Assembly (NCBI RefSeq): GCF_022012335.1
Contig: NZ_JAKLTO010000009.1
Coordinates: forward strand, 24,412 to 88,411
DNA: 64,000 nucleotides
Direction: 5' to 3'
From: Flavobacterium sp. SM15
GTDB taxonomy: Bacteria > Bacteroidota > Bacteroidia > Flavobacteriales > Flavobacteriaceae
Under the pieces are notes generated by a model that worked only from the letters and a program-made list of their open reading frames with translations, searched no databases and was not told the DNA's origin. The translations under genes and the position numbers were made by a program. Every line of letters begins with the position of its first letter. Position 1 is the stretch's first letter. This document shows, one piece after another, positions 41,815 to 51,326 of this stretch.

Positions 41815-43038
41815 ATGAAAAAATTATTTACAATTTTATCATTGTGTTTTGTTGCTGTACTACAGGCACAAGACATAAAAATCACTACTAAAGATAATGA
41901 TTTAAAACTTACGTCTTTACCGTATTATAACTTCGGAAAAGGTGTGGGAATCACTTCACCGGACAGTCTTTTTCAGTTCAACATGCGTTTCAGAATGCAA
42001 AACCGTTTGAGTTATGTAGATAATGAAGGTGTTGAACCTTTTTATGAAGCCCAAGTGCGTCGTTTGCGTATGCGTTTTGACGGTTTTGTCGGTAATCCTA
42101 AATTTCTTTACGTTTTACAACTTTCTTTCGGAGTTGGTGATGTTGGCGGAGTAAAACCGAATGAAAACCTTAATGTGGTTCGAGATGCGATTTTGTATTA
42201 TAAACCAAGTCAGCACTGGCAAGTAGGTTTCGGTTTGTCTAAATTACCAGGTACCAGACAAGCGGTGAATTCCTCTGGAGCTATTCAATTAACCGATCGT
42301 TCGATTAATAACACCCGTTTTAGCATTGATCGTGATTTTGGGGTACATTTTGCGAATCTTAACGAATACGCAGATAAGTTCTCCTATAATTTTAAGGGAG
42401 CAGTTACTTTAGGAGAAGGAAGAAACTGGACAAATACCAATAAAGACAACAATGGATTGTCCTTCAGTGGAAAAGTGGAATTGTTGCCGTTTGGTAAATT
42501 CAAAAAAGACGGTCATTATTTTGAGGGTGATATCTTAAGAGAAGAGAAGCCTCGTTTGATGATTTCCGGAGCTTATAACTTTAACAATAAAGCAAGAAAA
42601 TCTCAAGGTCAGACCGGTGATATTTTATATGAAAACAAAGATATGTCAACCCTTTTGTTGGATGTGATCTTAAAATACAAAGGATGGGCTTTTATGGCAA
42701 CGCACATGCAACGTGGTTCACACAATCCTATCACGGTTAATCCAACAGACGCGACGCAAACCAAAGCGGTTTTTGTTGGAAACGGTCAGGATTACCAAAT
42801 GAGTTATGTTTTTCCTTCCAAATATGAAGTTATTGGGCGTTTTTCGAAGCAGAATGTTAACAAAGAAATTAAAAGCCTGATGCCAAACACCAACCAGTAC
42901 AGTTTTGGTGTTAATAAATATATTTGGGAGCACGCTTTGAAACTTCAGGGTGAGGTAACCTATGAAAATCAGTTTTTTAATGCAGATGTTACCAAAAACA
43001 ACTGGTATGTGCGCTTCCAGATTGAAATCGGAATTTAA
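41815..43038 (+). CDS. Phosphate-selective porin (OprP/OprO type)
   Basis: 407-residue outer-membrane porin with a signal peptide at residues 1-18 (ending VLQAQ). The OprP-like core (about 50-407) begins with FNMRFRMQNRLSYV and shows many barrel strands of alternating hydrophobic residues, ending in the aromatic-terminated strand WYVRFQIEIGI. Such porins let anions, often phosphate, into the periplasm. No phosphate regulator is nearby. Monocistronic, with a strong terminator. Confidence 0.92.
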   Translation: MKKLFTILSLCFVAVLQAQDIKITTKDNDLKLTSLPYYNFGKGVGITSPDSLFQFNMRFRMQNRLSYVDNEGVEPFYEAQVRRLRMRFDGFVGNPKFLYVLQLSFGVGDVGGVKPNENLNVVRDAILYYKPSQHWQVGFGLSKLPGTRQAVNSSGAIQLTDRSINNTRFSIDRDFGVHFANLNEYADKFSYNFKGAVTLGEGRNWTNTNKDNNGLSFSGKVELLPFGKFKKDGHYFEGDILREEKPRLMISGAYNFNNKARKSQGQTGDILYENKDMSTLLLDVILKYKGWAFMATHMQRGSHNPITVNPTDATQTKAVFVGNGQDYQMSYVFPSKYEVIGRFSKQNVNKEIKSLMPNTNQYSFGVNKYIWEHALKLQGEVTYENQFFNADVTKNNWYVRFQIEIGI

Positions 43039-43060
43039 AAATAGCAATTCATAAAAATAT

Positions 43061-43091
43061 AAGCCTGATGGGAATTCCAATCAGGCTTTTT
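43061..43091 (+). terminator. Terminator of the porin gene
   Basis: AAGCCTGAT and ATCAGGCTT form a 9-bp stem around GGGAATTCCA, followed by a T run; 22 bp after the stop codon. Confidence 0.85.
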
Positions 43092-43175
43092 TATTTCTTA
43101 AAATACGTTAAAATGGCTTAACAAAAGTTTGTTTTTAAGTATCTTCGCGACAATTTGAAAAAACCGGTTTCCATC

Positions 43176-46100
43176 ATGGATAAAAAAATATTTTCCTTCT
43201 TGTTTTCAACACGTTTAATGGCTGTTTTGTTTATCGTTTTTGCAATTGCGATGGCTGCCGGAACCTTTATCGAAAGTAAATACAACACCGATACGGCGCG
43301 AATTCTAGTTTACAATGCGCGTTGGTTTGAGGTAATCATGGTGTTTTTTGTGATTAACTTCTTCGGAAACATTAAGCGTTATAATTTACTTCAGTTGAGT
43401 AAATGGGCTTCGTTATTGTTACACTTGGCTTTTATCCTGATCATCGTTGGAGCGTTCATTACACGTTACATCAGCTTTGAAGGAATGATGCCAATTCGTG
43501 AAGGCGAATCTTCCACACAGATTTTTTCCGATAAAACCTATTTGAATGTTTTCATTGACGGAAATTATAAAGGCGAAATGAAACGCCGTACGTTCGAGAA
43601 ACAGCTTTTGCTTTCACCGGTTACCGATAATGATTTCAGTATCAACGGAGAATTTGATGAAATCCCTTTTGAGATCGCTTACAAAGATTTCATTATGGGA
43701 GCCAAAGAAACCATCAAAGAAGATCCAAACGGTGTTTTTTACTTGAAATTGGTAGAATCCGGAGACGGGAAACGTCACGAACATTATATCAAAGAAGGCG
43801 AGGTTCAGAACATTCACAATGTGCTTTTTGCTTTCAATAAATTTACGCAAGGTGCTGTAAACATTACAAAAATTAGTGAAGCTTACACGATTCAGTCGCC
43901 CTTTGACGGAAACTTTATGCGAATGGCCGATCAGTTTAAAGGTTCGGTTGAGAAAGAGAAAATTCAACCTTTGATGCTGCGTTCGCTTTACAACATGGGC
44001 GGAACACAGTTTGTAATCCCTGAGCCGGCGATGAAAGGAAAAGTAGTTCAGCAGTCCAACGGAGATTATAAAGATAAAGATACCGACGATGCTTTGGTTT
44101 TAACCGTAAAATCTGAAGGTAAAGAAAAAGAGGTTACACTTGTAGGTTCGAAAGGGAAAATGGGAGTTCCTCAATCCTTTAAATTGGGAAGTTTAGAATA
44201 TACATTCATCTACGGTAGTAAAGTTTACGAAACGCCGTTTTCAGTAAAGTTAAATGATTTCATCGCTTCAAAATACCCAGGAACTGAGAAAAGTTATTCC
44301 GGTTTCGAGAGTCAGGTAACTATCGAAGACAAAGAGCAAAACAATAAGTTTGATGCCAGAATTTTTATGAACCATATTTTAGATTACAGAGGATATCGCT
44401 TCTTTCAGGCTTCGTTCGATCCGGATGAAAAAGGAACGATTCTATCCGTAAATCATGATTTCTGGGGAACTTGGGTTACTTATGTTGGCTATTTCCTATT
44501 GTTTTTAGGTTTGCTTGGAATTTTATTTACAAAAGATTCCCGTTTTGGCGATTTAAAACGAAAACTTAAAAAAGTAAAAGATAAGAAAGCGGCTTTAACC
44601 ATGATTATTGCGTTGTTTTTCAGCTTAGGTGTTTCGGCTCAGCATCAACATCAAGCAGAAATGCACGAGCCTAAATTGCCAACAGAAAAGCAGGTTGATT
44701 CCATACTTTCAAAATACAAAGTGACGGAAGAACATGCGGAGAAATTCGGGAGACTGATTGTTCAGGACGAAGGTGGTCGTATGAAACCGGTCAATACATT
44801 CTCTTCGGAATTACTTCGAAAAGTGAGTAAAAAGGATACTTACAAAGACATGAATTCCGATCAGGTGTTTTTGTCGATGACGCAGTTTCCGCAATTGTGG
44901 TACAATATTCCAATCATTTATATCAAAAAAGACAACGACAGTATCCATAATTTAATCGGAGCCGAAAAAGGAACAAAATACGTTTCCTTAATGAAGTTTT
45001 TTGACAACCGCGGGAATTATAAATTGTCGCCTTACTTAGATGAAGCCTATAAAGCAGCAGTTCCGAATCAATTCCAGAAAGATTTCATTGAAACGGATAA
45101 AAAAGTAAACCTTTTATATTCGGCTTTAAGTGGTCAAATCCTGAAAGTATTTCCAATTCCGTTTGATAAAAACAATAAATGGGTTTCGCATTTAGAATTG
45201 AACGAGGCTGGCTTAAAAGGAATGGATTCGTTGTTTACTAAAAATGCAATTCCACTTTATTTATCGGCTTTAGACGAAGTTCCGGTTAAAAAAGATTATA
45301 AAGCGGCCAACCTGTTCTTGGACGGATTAATCAAATATCAGAAGAAATTCGGAAAAGAAGTTTATCCAAGCGAAGACAAGATTGATTCGGAGATTTTATA
45401 CAACAAATACGATGTGTTCAAAAAGTTGTTCTCATGGTACATGTTTGCCGGGGTTTTCATGTTTTTGTTTGTGATCATCAAGATTTTTAATTCAGGCAGA
45501 ATTGTGAATGCTTTAGTGAAAATAAGCCACGTAGTTATTGGTTTATTGTTCGTTTTGCATACTGCCGGATTGATTGCCCGTTGGTACATTTCCGGACATG
45601 CGCCTTGGAGTGATGCTTACGAATCGATGATTTATGTGGGGTGGGCAACAATGCTTTTCGGGCTTATTTTTGGAAGAAAATCGGAACTTACCGTTGCATC
45701 TACTGCGTTTGTAGCCTCAATGATTTTGATGGTGGCACACTGGAACTGGATGGATCCTTCTATTGCGAACCTTGCAGCCGTACTAAACTCGTATTGGTTA
45801 ATGATTCACGTTGCGGTAATTGTTGCAAGTTACGGACCGTTCACTTTGGGGATGATCTTAGGAATCGTTTCTTTATTGCTGATGTTGTTAACCAACGAGA
45901 AGAACAAAAAGAAAATGGAACTAAATATCCGTGAGATAACCATTATTAACGAAATGGCTTTAACCGTTGGACTGGTAATGTTAACCATTGGTAACTTCTT
46001 GGGAGGTCAATGGGCTAATGAAAGCTGGGGACGTTACTGGGGTTGGGATCCTAAAGAGACTTGGGCGCTTATCAGTATTATGGTTTATGCCTTTGTAATT

Positions 46101-46337
46101 CATGCCCGATTTGTTCCGGCTTTAAGAGGAAAATGGATTTTCAACCTGATGAGTGTTTTTGCATTCTATTCAATCATGATGACCTATTTTGGAGTGAATT
46201 TCTATTTGACAGGTTTACATTCCTATGCAAAAGGAGATAAAGTCGTAACGCCGGATTTTGTTTATATTTCTGTGGCTTTAGTGATTTTGTTAAGTGTTCT
46301 GTCGTACTTTAAATACCGAAAATTTTATAAAAAATAA
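43176..46337 (+). CDS. ccsBA: Cytochrome c biogenesis fusion protein ResB-CcsA
   Basis: 1053-residue membrane protein combining both halves of the system II heme lyase: an N-terminal ResB/CcsB part (four helices, the third and fourth separated by a long periplasmic loop, about 1-470) and a C-terminal CcsA part (about 740-1053). The CcsA heme-handling WWD-type motif reads WANESWGRYWGWDPKETWAL. The ATG at 43176 is taken; TTG at 43155 would add seven residues. This single polypeptide carries heme across the membrane and joins it to c-type apocytochromes such as CcoO and CcoP. A known Bacteroidota arrangement. Confidence 0.95.
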   Translation: MDKKIFSFLFSTRLMAVLFIVFAIAMAAGTFIESKYNTDTARILVYNARWFEVIMVFFVINFFGNIKRYNLLQLSKWASLLLHLAFILIIVGAFITRYISFEGMMPIREGESSTQIFSDKTYLNVFIDGNYKGEMKRRTFEKQLLLSPVTDNDFSINGEFDEIPFEIAYKDFIMGAKETIKEDPNGVFYLKLVESGDGKRHEHYIKEGEVQNIHNVLFAFNKFTQGAVNITKISEAYTIQSPFDGNFMRMADQFKGSVEKEKIQPLMLRSLYNMGGTQFVIPEPAMKGKVVQQSNGDYKDKDTDDALVLTVKSEGKEKEVTLVGSKGKMGVPQSFKLGSLEYTFIYGSKVYETPFSVKLNDFIASKYPGTEKSYSGFESQVTIEDKEQNNKFDARIFMNHILDYRGYRFFQASFDPDEKGTILSVNHDFWGTWVTYVGYFLLFLGLLGILFTKDSRFGDLKRKLKKVKDKKAALTMIIALFFSLGVSAQHQHQAEMHEPKLPTEKQVDSILSKYKVTEEHAEKFGRLIVQDEGGRMKPVNTFSSELLRKVSKKDTYKDMNSDQVFLSMTQFPQLWYNIPIIYIKKDNDSIHNLIGAEKGTKYVSLMKFFDNRGNYKLSPYLDEAYKAAVPNQFQKDFIETDKKVNLLYSALSGQILKVFPIPFDKNNKWVSHLELNEAGLKGMDSLFTKNAIPLYLSALDEVPVKKDYKAANLFLDGLIKYQKKFGKEVYPSEDKIDSEILYNKYDVFKKLFSWYMFAGVFMFLFVIIKIFNSGRIVNALVKISHVVIGLLFVLHTAGLIARWYISGHAPWSDAYESMIYVGWATMLFGLIFGRKSELTVASTAFVASMILMVAHWNWMDPSIANLAAVLNSYWLMIHVAVIVASYGPFTLGMILGIVSLLLMLLTNEKNKKKMELNIREITIINEMALTVGLVMLTIGNFLGGQWANESWGRYWGWDPKETWALISIMVYAFVIHARFVPALRGKWIFNLMSVFAFYSIMMTYFGVNFYLTGLHSYAKGDKVVTPDFVYISVALVILLSVLSYFKYRKFYKK

Positions 46338-46342
46338 TAAGC

Positions 46343-46374
46343 AAAACCCATGATCGCAAGACTGTGGGTTTTTT
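46343..46374 (+). terminator. Terminator of the ResB-CcsA gene
   Basis: AAAACCCA and TGGGTTTT enclose a 14-base loop and are followed by T; 6 bp past the stop codon. Confidence 0.72.
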
Positions 46375-46447
46375 GTTTAACAAAACTTTAATCGATAAAA
46401 GTCTATCTAAACTTACAAATTCAGTAATTTTATAAAAAATAATACTA

Positions 46448-47035
46448 ATGAAAAATGTAATTCTTGCCTTTGGGGTATTGTTTGTACTTGGATGCCAGGG
46501 GCAAAACCAAAATAAGAAAGCAATGGAAACAGCACAAAAAAATAAAGTAATGACTGCCCAAACCATTTATCAGTTTAAAGTAAAAGATATTGAAGGAAAG
46601 GAATTTGATTTTGCTTCTTTGAAAGGGAAAAAAATCATGATCGTAAACACTGCTTCAGAATGTGGTCTAACTCCGCAATACGAGCAATTGCAGCATGTTT
46701 ACAATGAATACAAAGACAAAGGTTTTGTGATTGTAGGTTTTCCGGCCAATAACTTTGGAGCACAGGAACCTGGAAGCAATAAGGAAATCAAAGCTTTTTG
46801 TACTAAAAATTACGGGGTTACATTCCCGATGATGGAGAAAATCTCCGTTAAAGGCGACGACATGCACCCGCTATATCATTTCTTAACCGAAAAAAGCAAA
46901 AACGGTTTGGAAGACAGTCAGGTGGAATGGAATTTTCAAAAATACCTTATCAATGAAAAAGGGGAGTTGGAAAATGTAATCAACCCGAGAGTTTTACCAA
47001 ACGATAAAGAAATCATTGATTGGATTAAGTCTTAA
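46448..47035 (+). CDS. Glutathione peroxidase-like lipoprotein
   Basis: 195-residue thiol peroxidase of the GPx family. An N-terminal signal with lipobox (LFVLGC, Cys16) suggests it is a lipoprotein facing the periplasm. The GPx core starts at about 40: IYQFKVKDIEGKEFDFASLKGKK, the active-site NTASECGLTPQYEQLQ (a Cys replaces selenocysteine), the conserved GFPANNFGAQEPG and WNFQKYLINEKG. It reduces peroxides, usually with thioredoxin as partner in bacteria. Monocistronic. Confidence 0.94.
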   Translation: MKNVILAFGVLFVLGCQGQNQNKKAMETAQKNKVMTAQTIYQFKVKDIEGKEFDFASLKGKKIMIVNTASECGLTPQYEQLQHVYNEYKDKGFVIVGFPANNFGAQEPGSNKEIKAFCTKNYGVTFPMMEKISVKGDDMHPLYHFLTEKSKNGLEDSQVEWNFQKYLINEKGELENVINPRVLPNDKEIIDWIKS

Positions 47036-47054
47036 GTAAATCCTGTCAGAATTG

Positions 47055-47088
47055 AAAAATCCCAAACTTGAACGGTTTGGGATTTTTT
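47055..47088. terminator. Bidirectional terminator between GPx and acetyltransferase genes
   Basis: AAAAATCCCAAAC and GTTTGGGATTTTT form a perfect 13-bp stem around TTGAACG, between convergent genes. Confidence 0.88.
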
Positions 47089-47101
47089 ATTGCTTTTAAA
47101 A

Positions 47102-47596
47102 CTAAAGCAGTATCTGTACAAATATTGAATCCAGCCAGCGGTTAAATTTAAAACCGGTTTCTTTAATATGGCCGACTCTTTTAAACCCCATGCGCTCGTG
47201 AAAAGAAATGCTTCCGGTGTTTTCCGAATCGATCACTCCAATCATGGTGTGTAATTTTTGAAGTTTTGCCATTTCAATTAACTCTTTAAGCAATAACGAT
47301 CCGATTCCGTTGCCGGTAAAATCTTTGTGCACGTAGACCGAATGTTCAACGGTAAATCGGTACCCAATTTTGAAACGAAATGGTCCATAAGTGCCAAATC
47401 CAACCACAATTCCGTTTTTTTCCGCTACCAAAAAAGGAAAACCCTTATCGCTTTTCTCTTTAAAAATTGCGGTTTGTTCTTCTAATGTTCGGGTGTCATA
47501 GTCCCAAATGGCAGTTGAATGAAGTATTTCATAATTAACGATTTCGAGTACAGCGGGAAGATCGTTTTTAGTGGCTTGTCGAATTGTTATTGACAT
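47102..47596 (-). CDS. GNAT family N-acetyltransferase (phosphinothricin acetyltransferase-like)
   Basis: 164-residue acetyltransferase of the GNAT fold. Family pattern: SITIRQATKNDLPAVLEIVN (N-terminal motif), VYVHKDFTGNGIGSLLLKEL (acetyl-CoA loop, about 93-112) and GSISFHERMGFKRVGHIKE. The PAT/Bar-type acetyltransferase features (VEHSVYVH, and F/Y-rich turn FRFKIGYRFTVE) are seen. PAT-like proteins acetylate amine groups of toxins or metabolites such as phosphinothricin or methionine sulfone; the real substrate here is unknown. Confidence 0.87.
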   Translation of the reverse strand: MSITIRQATKNDLPAVLEIVNYEILHSTAIWDYDTRTLEEQTAIFKEKSDKGFPFLVAEKNGIVVGFGTYGPFRFKIGYRFTVEHSVYVHKDFTGNGIGSLLLKELIEMAKLQKLHTMIGVIDSENTGSISFHERMGFKRVGHIKETGFKFNRWLDSIFVQILL

Positions 47597-47649
47597 TTGT
47601 GGAAAAAGTGTTAAATTTATATAAAACCAATACCGGTTTAAACTAGACC

Positions 47650-48315
47650 ATGAAGTTACGAAATTTGCTTACAATATTGACCATTCTTTACTTTGTAAAT
47701 CTTTTTCTGTACAGTATTTCTTCGTTGTTGGATTTGGAGGATATCAGTAGCTATTTCTGGTTTTTTAGAATTCCTATTTTAATTGTTTTATACCTTTCGG
47801 CTACCGTTAAAAGAAGTTGGGTTTATTTGATAGGATTGTTGTTTTATCAACTTGCTTCAGTCTTCTTTTTTACCGGTAATCCTGATTATTTTGTTTATGC
47901 GACGTTTTGTTCGGTTCTTTTTAAATTTTGCCTGGTGCTGCTTATTTTGGATTTGATAACAAAGAAAAATCGCTTGGCAATCGGGTTTGCTTTTCTTCCT
48001 TTTTTTGTACTGTATCTGTATGTTATTGAGATGGTTGTGGATTCGTTAGGTGACACTTATTATATTTGGATCATCAATGCACTGCTCACTTCTTTTATGG
48101 GAGGCGTTTCAATTATTTATTATCTTAATGATTCTGAAGAGGACGGATTTTGGCTGTTGATCAGTTCAATTTTATTCATTATTCAGATTGCTGCCTTTTT
48201 CATTAATAAATTTTACGTAAAAAGTGAAGGGATTTATCAGATGGTAATTCTCTCGTATGGTATTTCTCATTTTACGTTTTACAAGTTTCTGATCTTGAAA
48301 GAACAGAGGAAATAA
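47650..48315 (+). CDS. Multi-pass membrane protein (tandem paralogue 1)
   Basis: 221-residue protein with about eight membrane helices and little polar sequence. It is a clear paralogue of the next gene: both begin with a helix ending in YFS/YFV-type sequence, share the central tract LDL-x-TK or RAISDKR, and end in NKFY then YGISHFTFYKF. The helix count and the C-terminal pattern recall YhhN-like proteins, but I cannot confirm membership. Function unknown. A stop and 69 bp separate it from its partner; the two may be co-expressed. Confidence 0.7.
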   Translation: MKLRNLLTILTILYFVNLFLYSISSLLDLEDISSYFWFFRIPILIVLYLSATVKRSWVYLIGLLFYQLASVFFFTGNPDYFVYATFCSVLFKFCLVLLILDLITKKNRLAIGFAFLPFFVLYLYVIEMVVDSLGDTYYIWIINALLTSFMGGVSIIYYLNDSEEDGFWLLISSILFIIQIAAFFINKFYVKSEGIYQMVILSYGISHFTFYKFLILKEQRK

Positions 48316-48384
48316 AATTCAAATTAATTCACTGAATATCATTTAGTTACTTGTTGGGGTTAAAAAAAAGCCATAACTTTAAAT

Positions 48385-49077
48385 ATGGTTTTTCAGCAAA
48401 AACATAGTAGAGTCCTGGCTTTGATTGTACTGTATTTTTCAATAGTGATTTTTTACAGTATATGCGTTTATTTTGACTTTCAGCCATTAAAGGATTTCTT
48501 TGGTTTTTTGCGGGTTCCAATTCTTATGGGACTTTATTTTTATTCTTCTGCAAAGTTTGATTACATCTATGTTTTAGCTCTGATTTTTTTTCAGGCAGCA
48601 TACCTTCTCTTTGGAAGTAATACTCCACAAAATATGTTTTGGGGTGCTGCTGCATCGGTAGTTTTTAGACTGTTGATTGTAATTATTATTTTCAGAGCAA
48701 TTTCAGATAAACGCTGGAAAATGATTGTACTTAGTGGTATACCGATTTTGTTCATTTATTTTTATTTGATCAATCTGATACGGGAAAATGTGATTGACAG
48801 TTATTATTTATGGATGTGTAATGGTCTTTTGACAGCCTTTTTGGCCGGAATGGCAGTTTCTAATTATTGTTACAAAGACGATCAGAAAAGTTACTGGCTC
48901 TTAATTAGCGCGCTTCTTTTTGTGGTGCAGATTGGTCTGTTTTTTGTCAATAAATTTTATTTGAAACAACAACTGTTTCTTCAGCTCATTATTGTATTTT
49001 ATGGGATTTCTCATTTTACTTTTTACAAGTTTATGGTTTTTAAAGATTTAGAATCGGTTGCAAAAGAAGCAATTTGA
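48385..49077 (+). CDS. Multi-pass membrane protein (tandem paralogue 2)
   Basis: 230-residue membrane protein of about eight helices and the same plan as the preceding gene: FFGFLRVPILMGLYFYSSAK in the second helix (compare FFRIPILIVLYLSA in gene 1), a GMAVSNYCY loop, and a C-terminal NKFY-to-YGISHFTFYKF block followed by a short acidic tail. The two are probably a gene duplication. Function unknown; possibly YhhN-like. It ends 64 bp before menD. Confidence 0.7.
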   Translation: MVFQQKHSRVLALIVLYFSIVIFYSICVYFDFQPLKDFFGFLRVPILMGLYFYSSAKFDYIYVLALIFFQAAYLLFGSNTPQNMFWGAAASVVFRLLIVIIIFRAISDKRWKMIVLSGIPILFIYFYLINLIRENVIDSYYLWMCNGLLTAFLAGMAVSNYCYKDDQKSYWLLISALLFVVQIGLFFVNKFYLKQQLFLQLIIVFYGISHFTFYKFMVFKDLESVAKEAI

Positions 49078-49141
49078 ATGTACAAATTCCAAGCTCAGAA
49101 CTAACCAAATATTCCTATCTTTGTTACTTACCGATTTTAAA

Positions 49142-50794
49142 ATGATTTACCCAAAAATACCTTTAGCACAAAGCATTATCGAAATTTGTAAAGCTAAAGA
49201 TGTACTCGATATCGTAATTTCCCCAGGATCCAGAAATGCACCGTTGACTATAGGTTTTGCCAGTAATCCATCGTTTGAATGTTTTAGTATTGCCGATGAA
49301 CGCTGTGCTGCTTTTTTCGCTTTAGGAATTGCCCAGCAAAAACGAAAACCGGTCGCGTTAGTCTGTACTTCGGGTTCGGCGTTGTTGAATTATTATCCAG
49401 CCATTGCCGAGGCGTTTTACAGTCAGATTCCGCTTATTGTGATTTCTGCCGATCGTCCTAAAAATAAAATCGATATTGGCGACGGGCAAACCATTCGTCA
49501 GGAAAATGTTTATGCGAATCATATTTTATTCAGTGCAAATTTGCTTGAAGAAGCTTCTAAGGAAAACGATTCAAAAATAAACGATGCGATTCATACTGCG
49601 ATAACCCAACAGGGTCCGGTTCATATTAACGCACCTTTTGAAGAGCCTTTGTATGAGACTGTTAGTGAGCTTAGGGTAAATCCGCTGCTTAAAGATTTAA
49701 TGGCTGAGCCAATAAGTCTTCCTTCTTTGGAACCATTTGTCAATTTATGGAATACTGCTAAAAAGAAACTGGTTTTAATAGGAGGGAACCATCCAAATGA
49801 AATTGAAGAGCGTTTTATTAAGCAATTAGCTGAAGATGAATCGGTAGTTGTGATGACAGAAGTGACTTCAAACATTCATCATCCTAATTTCATTGCCAAT
49901 ATTGATACAATCATTACTCCTTTTACTGAGGAAGATTTTAAAGATTTTCAGCCGGAAATCCTGATTACTTTTGGCGGAATGATTGTTTCCAAACGAATCA
50001 AAGCTTTTTTAAGGAAATACAAGCCAATGCAACACTGGCACATTGACAAGCTTCGTGCGTATAATACTTTTGAGGCGCTTACACAGCATTTTGAAGTGGA
50101 GCCAAATGTTTTTTTTGAGACTTTTCTTCAGAAAACAAAAACTACGGAAAGTGATTATTTGCAAAACGCCTTGAATTTGAAATCGTTGCGTAAGGAAAAA
50201 CACGATGTTTATTTGAACACGATTCCTTTTTCGGATTTAAAGGTTTTTGACAGCATTTTACCGAAGCTTCCCAAAAACGCTCAATTGCAAATCAGTAACA
50301 GTTCACCGATTCGTTATGCACAATTATTTCCGATAGATTCATCTATTGATGTTTTCTGTAATAGAGGAACAAGCGGCATTGACGGAAGCACAACAACTGC
50401 TATTGGAGCAGCTTACGCATCAGGAAAAGAGACAATAATGATTACTGGCGATGTCAGTTTCTTTTACGACAGCAACGCGCTTTGGAACAATTATATTCCT
50501 AAAGATTTTAAAATCATTTTGATTAATAATGCTGGTGGAGGTATTTTCAGAATTCTTCCAGGACATAAGGAAACCCCTGTTTTCAATACCTATTTTGAAA
50601 CCACACATCAATTAACTGCTGAGTATTTGGCTAAAATGTATGGGTTTGATTATTTCAAGTCTTCAAACGAGCAAGAACTTGAAAAGGAAATAGATTCGTT
50701 TTTCAAAAATAATAAACCATCTATAATTGAAATTTTTACGCCAACGAAGGTTAATAATCAGGTATTGCTGGAGTATTTCAAAAGTTTAACATAA
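49142..50794 (+). CDS. menD: SEPHCHC synthase MenD
   Basis: Thiamine-diphosphate enzyme of menaquinone synthesis joining isochorismate and 2-oxoglutarate. 550 residues from the ATG at 49142 (MIYPKIPLAQSIIEI); the open frame upstream overlaps the preceding gene and is dropped. Markers: VISPGSRNAPLTIGF (about 22-36), DERCAAFFALGIAQ with catalytic Glu/Arg, TSGSALLNYYPAIAEA, GSTTTAIGAA and the ThDP Asp-Asn signature in MITGDVSFFYDSNALWNN. Other men genes lie 7-13 kb downstream (menB, menA, menC), so the pathway is scattered across this window. Confidence 0.96.
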   Translation: MIYPKIPLAQSIIEICKAKDVLDIVISPGSRNAPLTIGFASNPSFECFSIADERCAAFFALGIAQQKRKPVALVCTSGSALLNYYPAIAEAFYSQIPLIVISADRPKNKIDIGDGQTIRQENVYANHILFSANLLEEASKENDSKINDAIHTAITQQGPVHINAPFEEPLYETVSELRVNPLLKDLMAEPISLPSLEPFVNLWNTAKKKLVLIGGNHPNEIEERFIKQLAEDESVVVMTEVTSNIHHPNFIANIDTIITPFTEEDFKDFQPEILITFGGMIVSKRIKAFLRKYKPMQHWHIDKLRAYNTFEALTQHFEVEPNVFFETFLQKTKTTESDYLQNALNLKSLRKEKHDVYLNTIPFSDLKVFDSILPKLPKNAQLQISNSSPIRYAQLFPIDSSIDVFCNRGTSGIDGSTTTAIGAAYASGKETIMITGDVSFFYDSNALWNNYIPKDFKIILINNAGGGIFRILPGHKETPVFNTYFETTHQLTAEYLAKMYGFDYFKSSNEQELEKEIDSFFKNNKPSIIEIFTPTKVNNQVLLEYFKSLT

Positions 50795-50888
50795 ATATAA
50801 TTTTATAGTGTAAGAAATCCTACTTGTTTTACGTTTTAGTTTTTAAATTTGAGAGAAGTATCATATTACAAACTTAAACTTGAACATT

Positions 50889-51230
50889 ATGAGTAAAAGA
50901 GATGAATTGATTACAAAATACGCTGCCGATTTAAAAGACAAGTGCGGTGTAACCCCAAACATGGATTTATTAACCAAAGTGACCATTGGTTGTGGTCCGT
51001 CAATTTATAATGCTGATGCTGCAACGGTTTCCGGAAGTTCCGATTCAGAATTGGCAACGGTTAAAAATAACTTCCTGATTAAAAAATTAGGGTTGAAAGA
51101 CGGTCCGGATCTGGATAAAGGCATTAATGCTGTAATTGAAAAATATGGCAAGTCCAATAAAAACAAATACAGGGCGGTAGTTTATTATTTGCTTACAACG
51201 CATTTCAAAAAAGAAAGTGTTTATAAGTAA
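50889..51230 (+). CDS. DUF2853 family protein
   Basis: 113-residue cytoplasmic protein from the ATG at 50889 (MSKRDELITKYAADLKD); a TTG three codons upstream is the alternative. Recognised as DUF2853 from VTIGCGPSIYNADAATVSGS and the C-terminal RAVVYYLLTTHFKKES. It is a compact, highly charged protein found across Bacteroidota and some proteobacteria; structure is known for the family but function is not. Monocistronic: about 90 bp from menD and followed by a terminator. Confidence 0.88.
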   Translation: MSKRDELITKYAADLKDKCGVTPNMDLLTKVTIGCGPSIYNADAATVSGSSDSELATVKNNFLIKKLGLKDGPDLDKGINAVIEKYGKSNKNKYRAVVYYLLTTHFKKESVYK

Positions 51231-51251
51231 GAAACAACAGTTATAGAATAT

Positions 51252-51276
51252 AAGCGCCTGAAATGGGCGCTTTTTT
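51252..51276 (+). terminator. Terminator of the DUF2853 gene
   Basis: AAGCGCC-TGAAATG-GGCGCTT followed by T, 21 bp past the stop codon. Confidence 0.82.
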
Positions 51277-51326
51277 ATGGAAACCACTTTGAAACTTTGT
51301 AACTTTGCGGCTCTGAAACTTTATTT

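Noticed and set aside
42718..43080. 120-residue frame antisense to the porin gene
   Set aside because: Covers the porin 3' end and its terminator; shadow frame.
49058..49141. Upstream extension of menD
   Set aside because: Overlaps the end of the preceding membrane protein gene; MenD homology starts at MIYPKIP.
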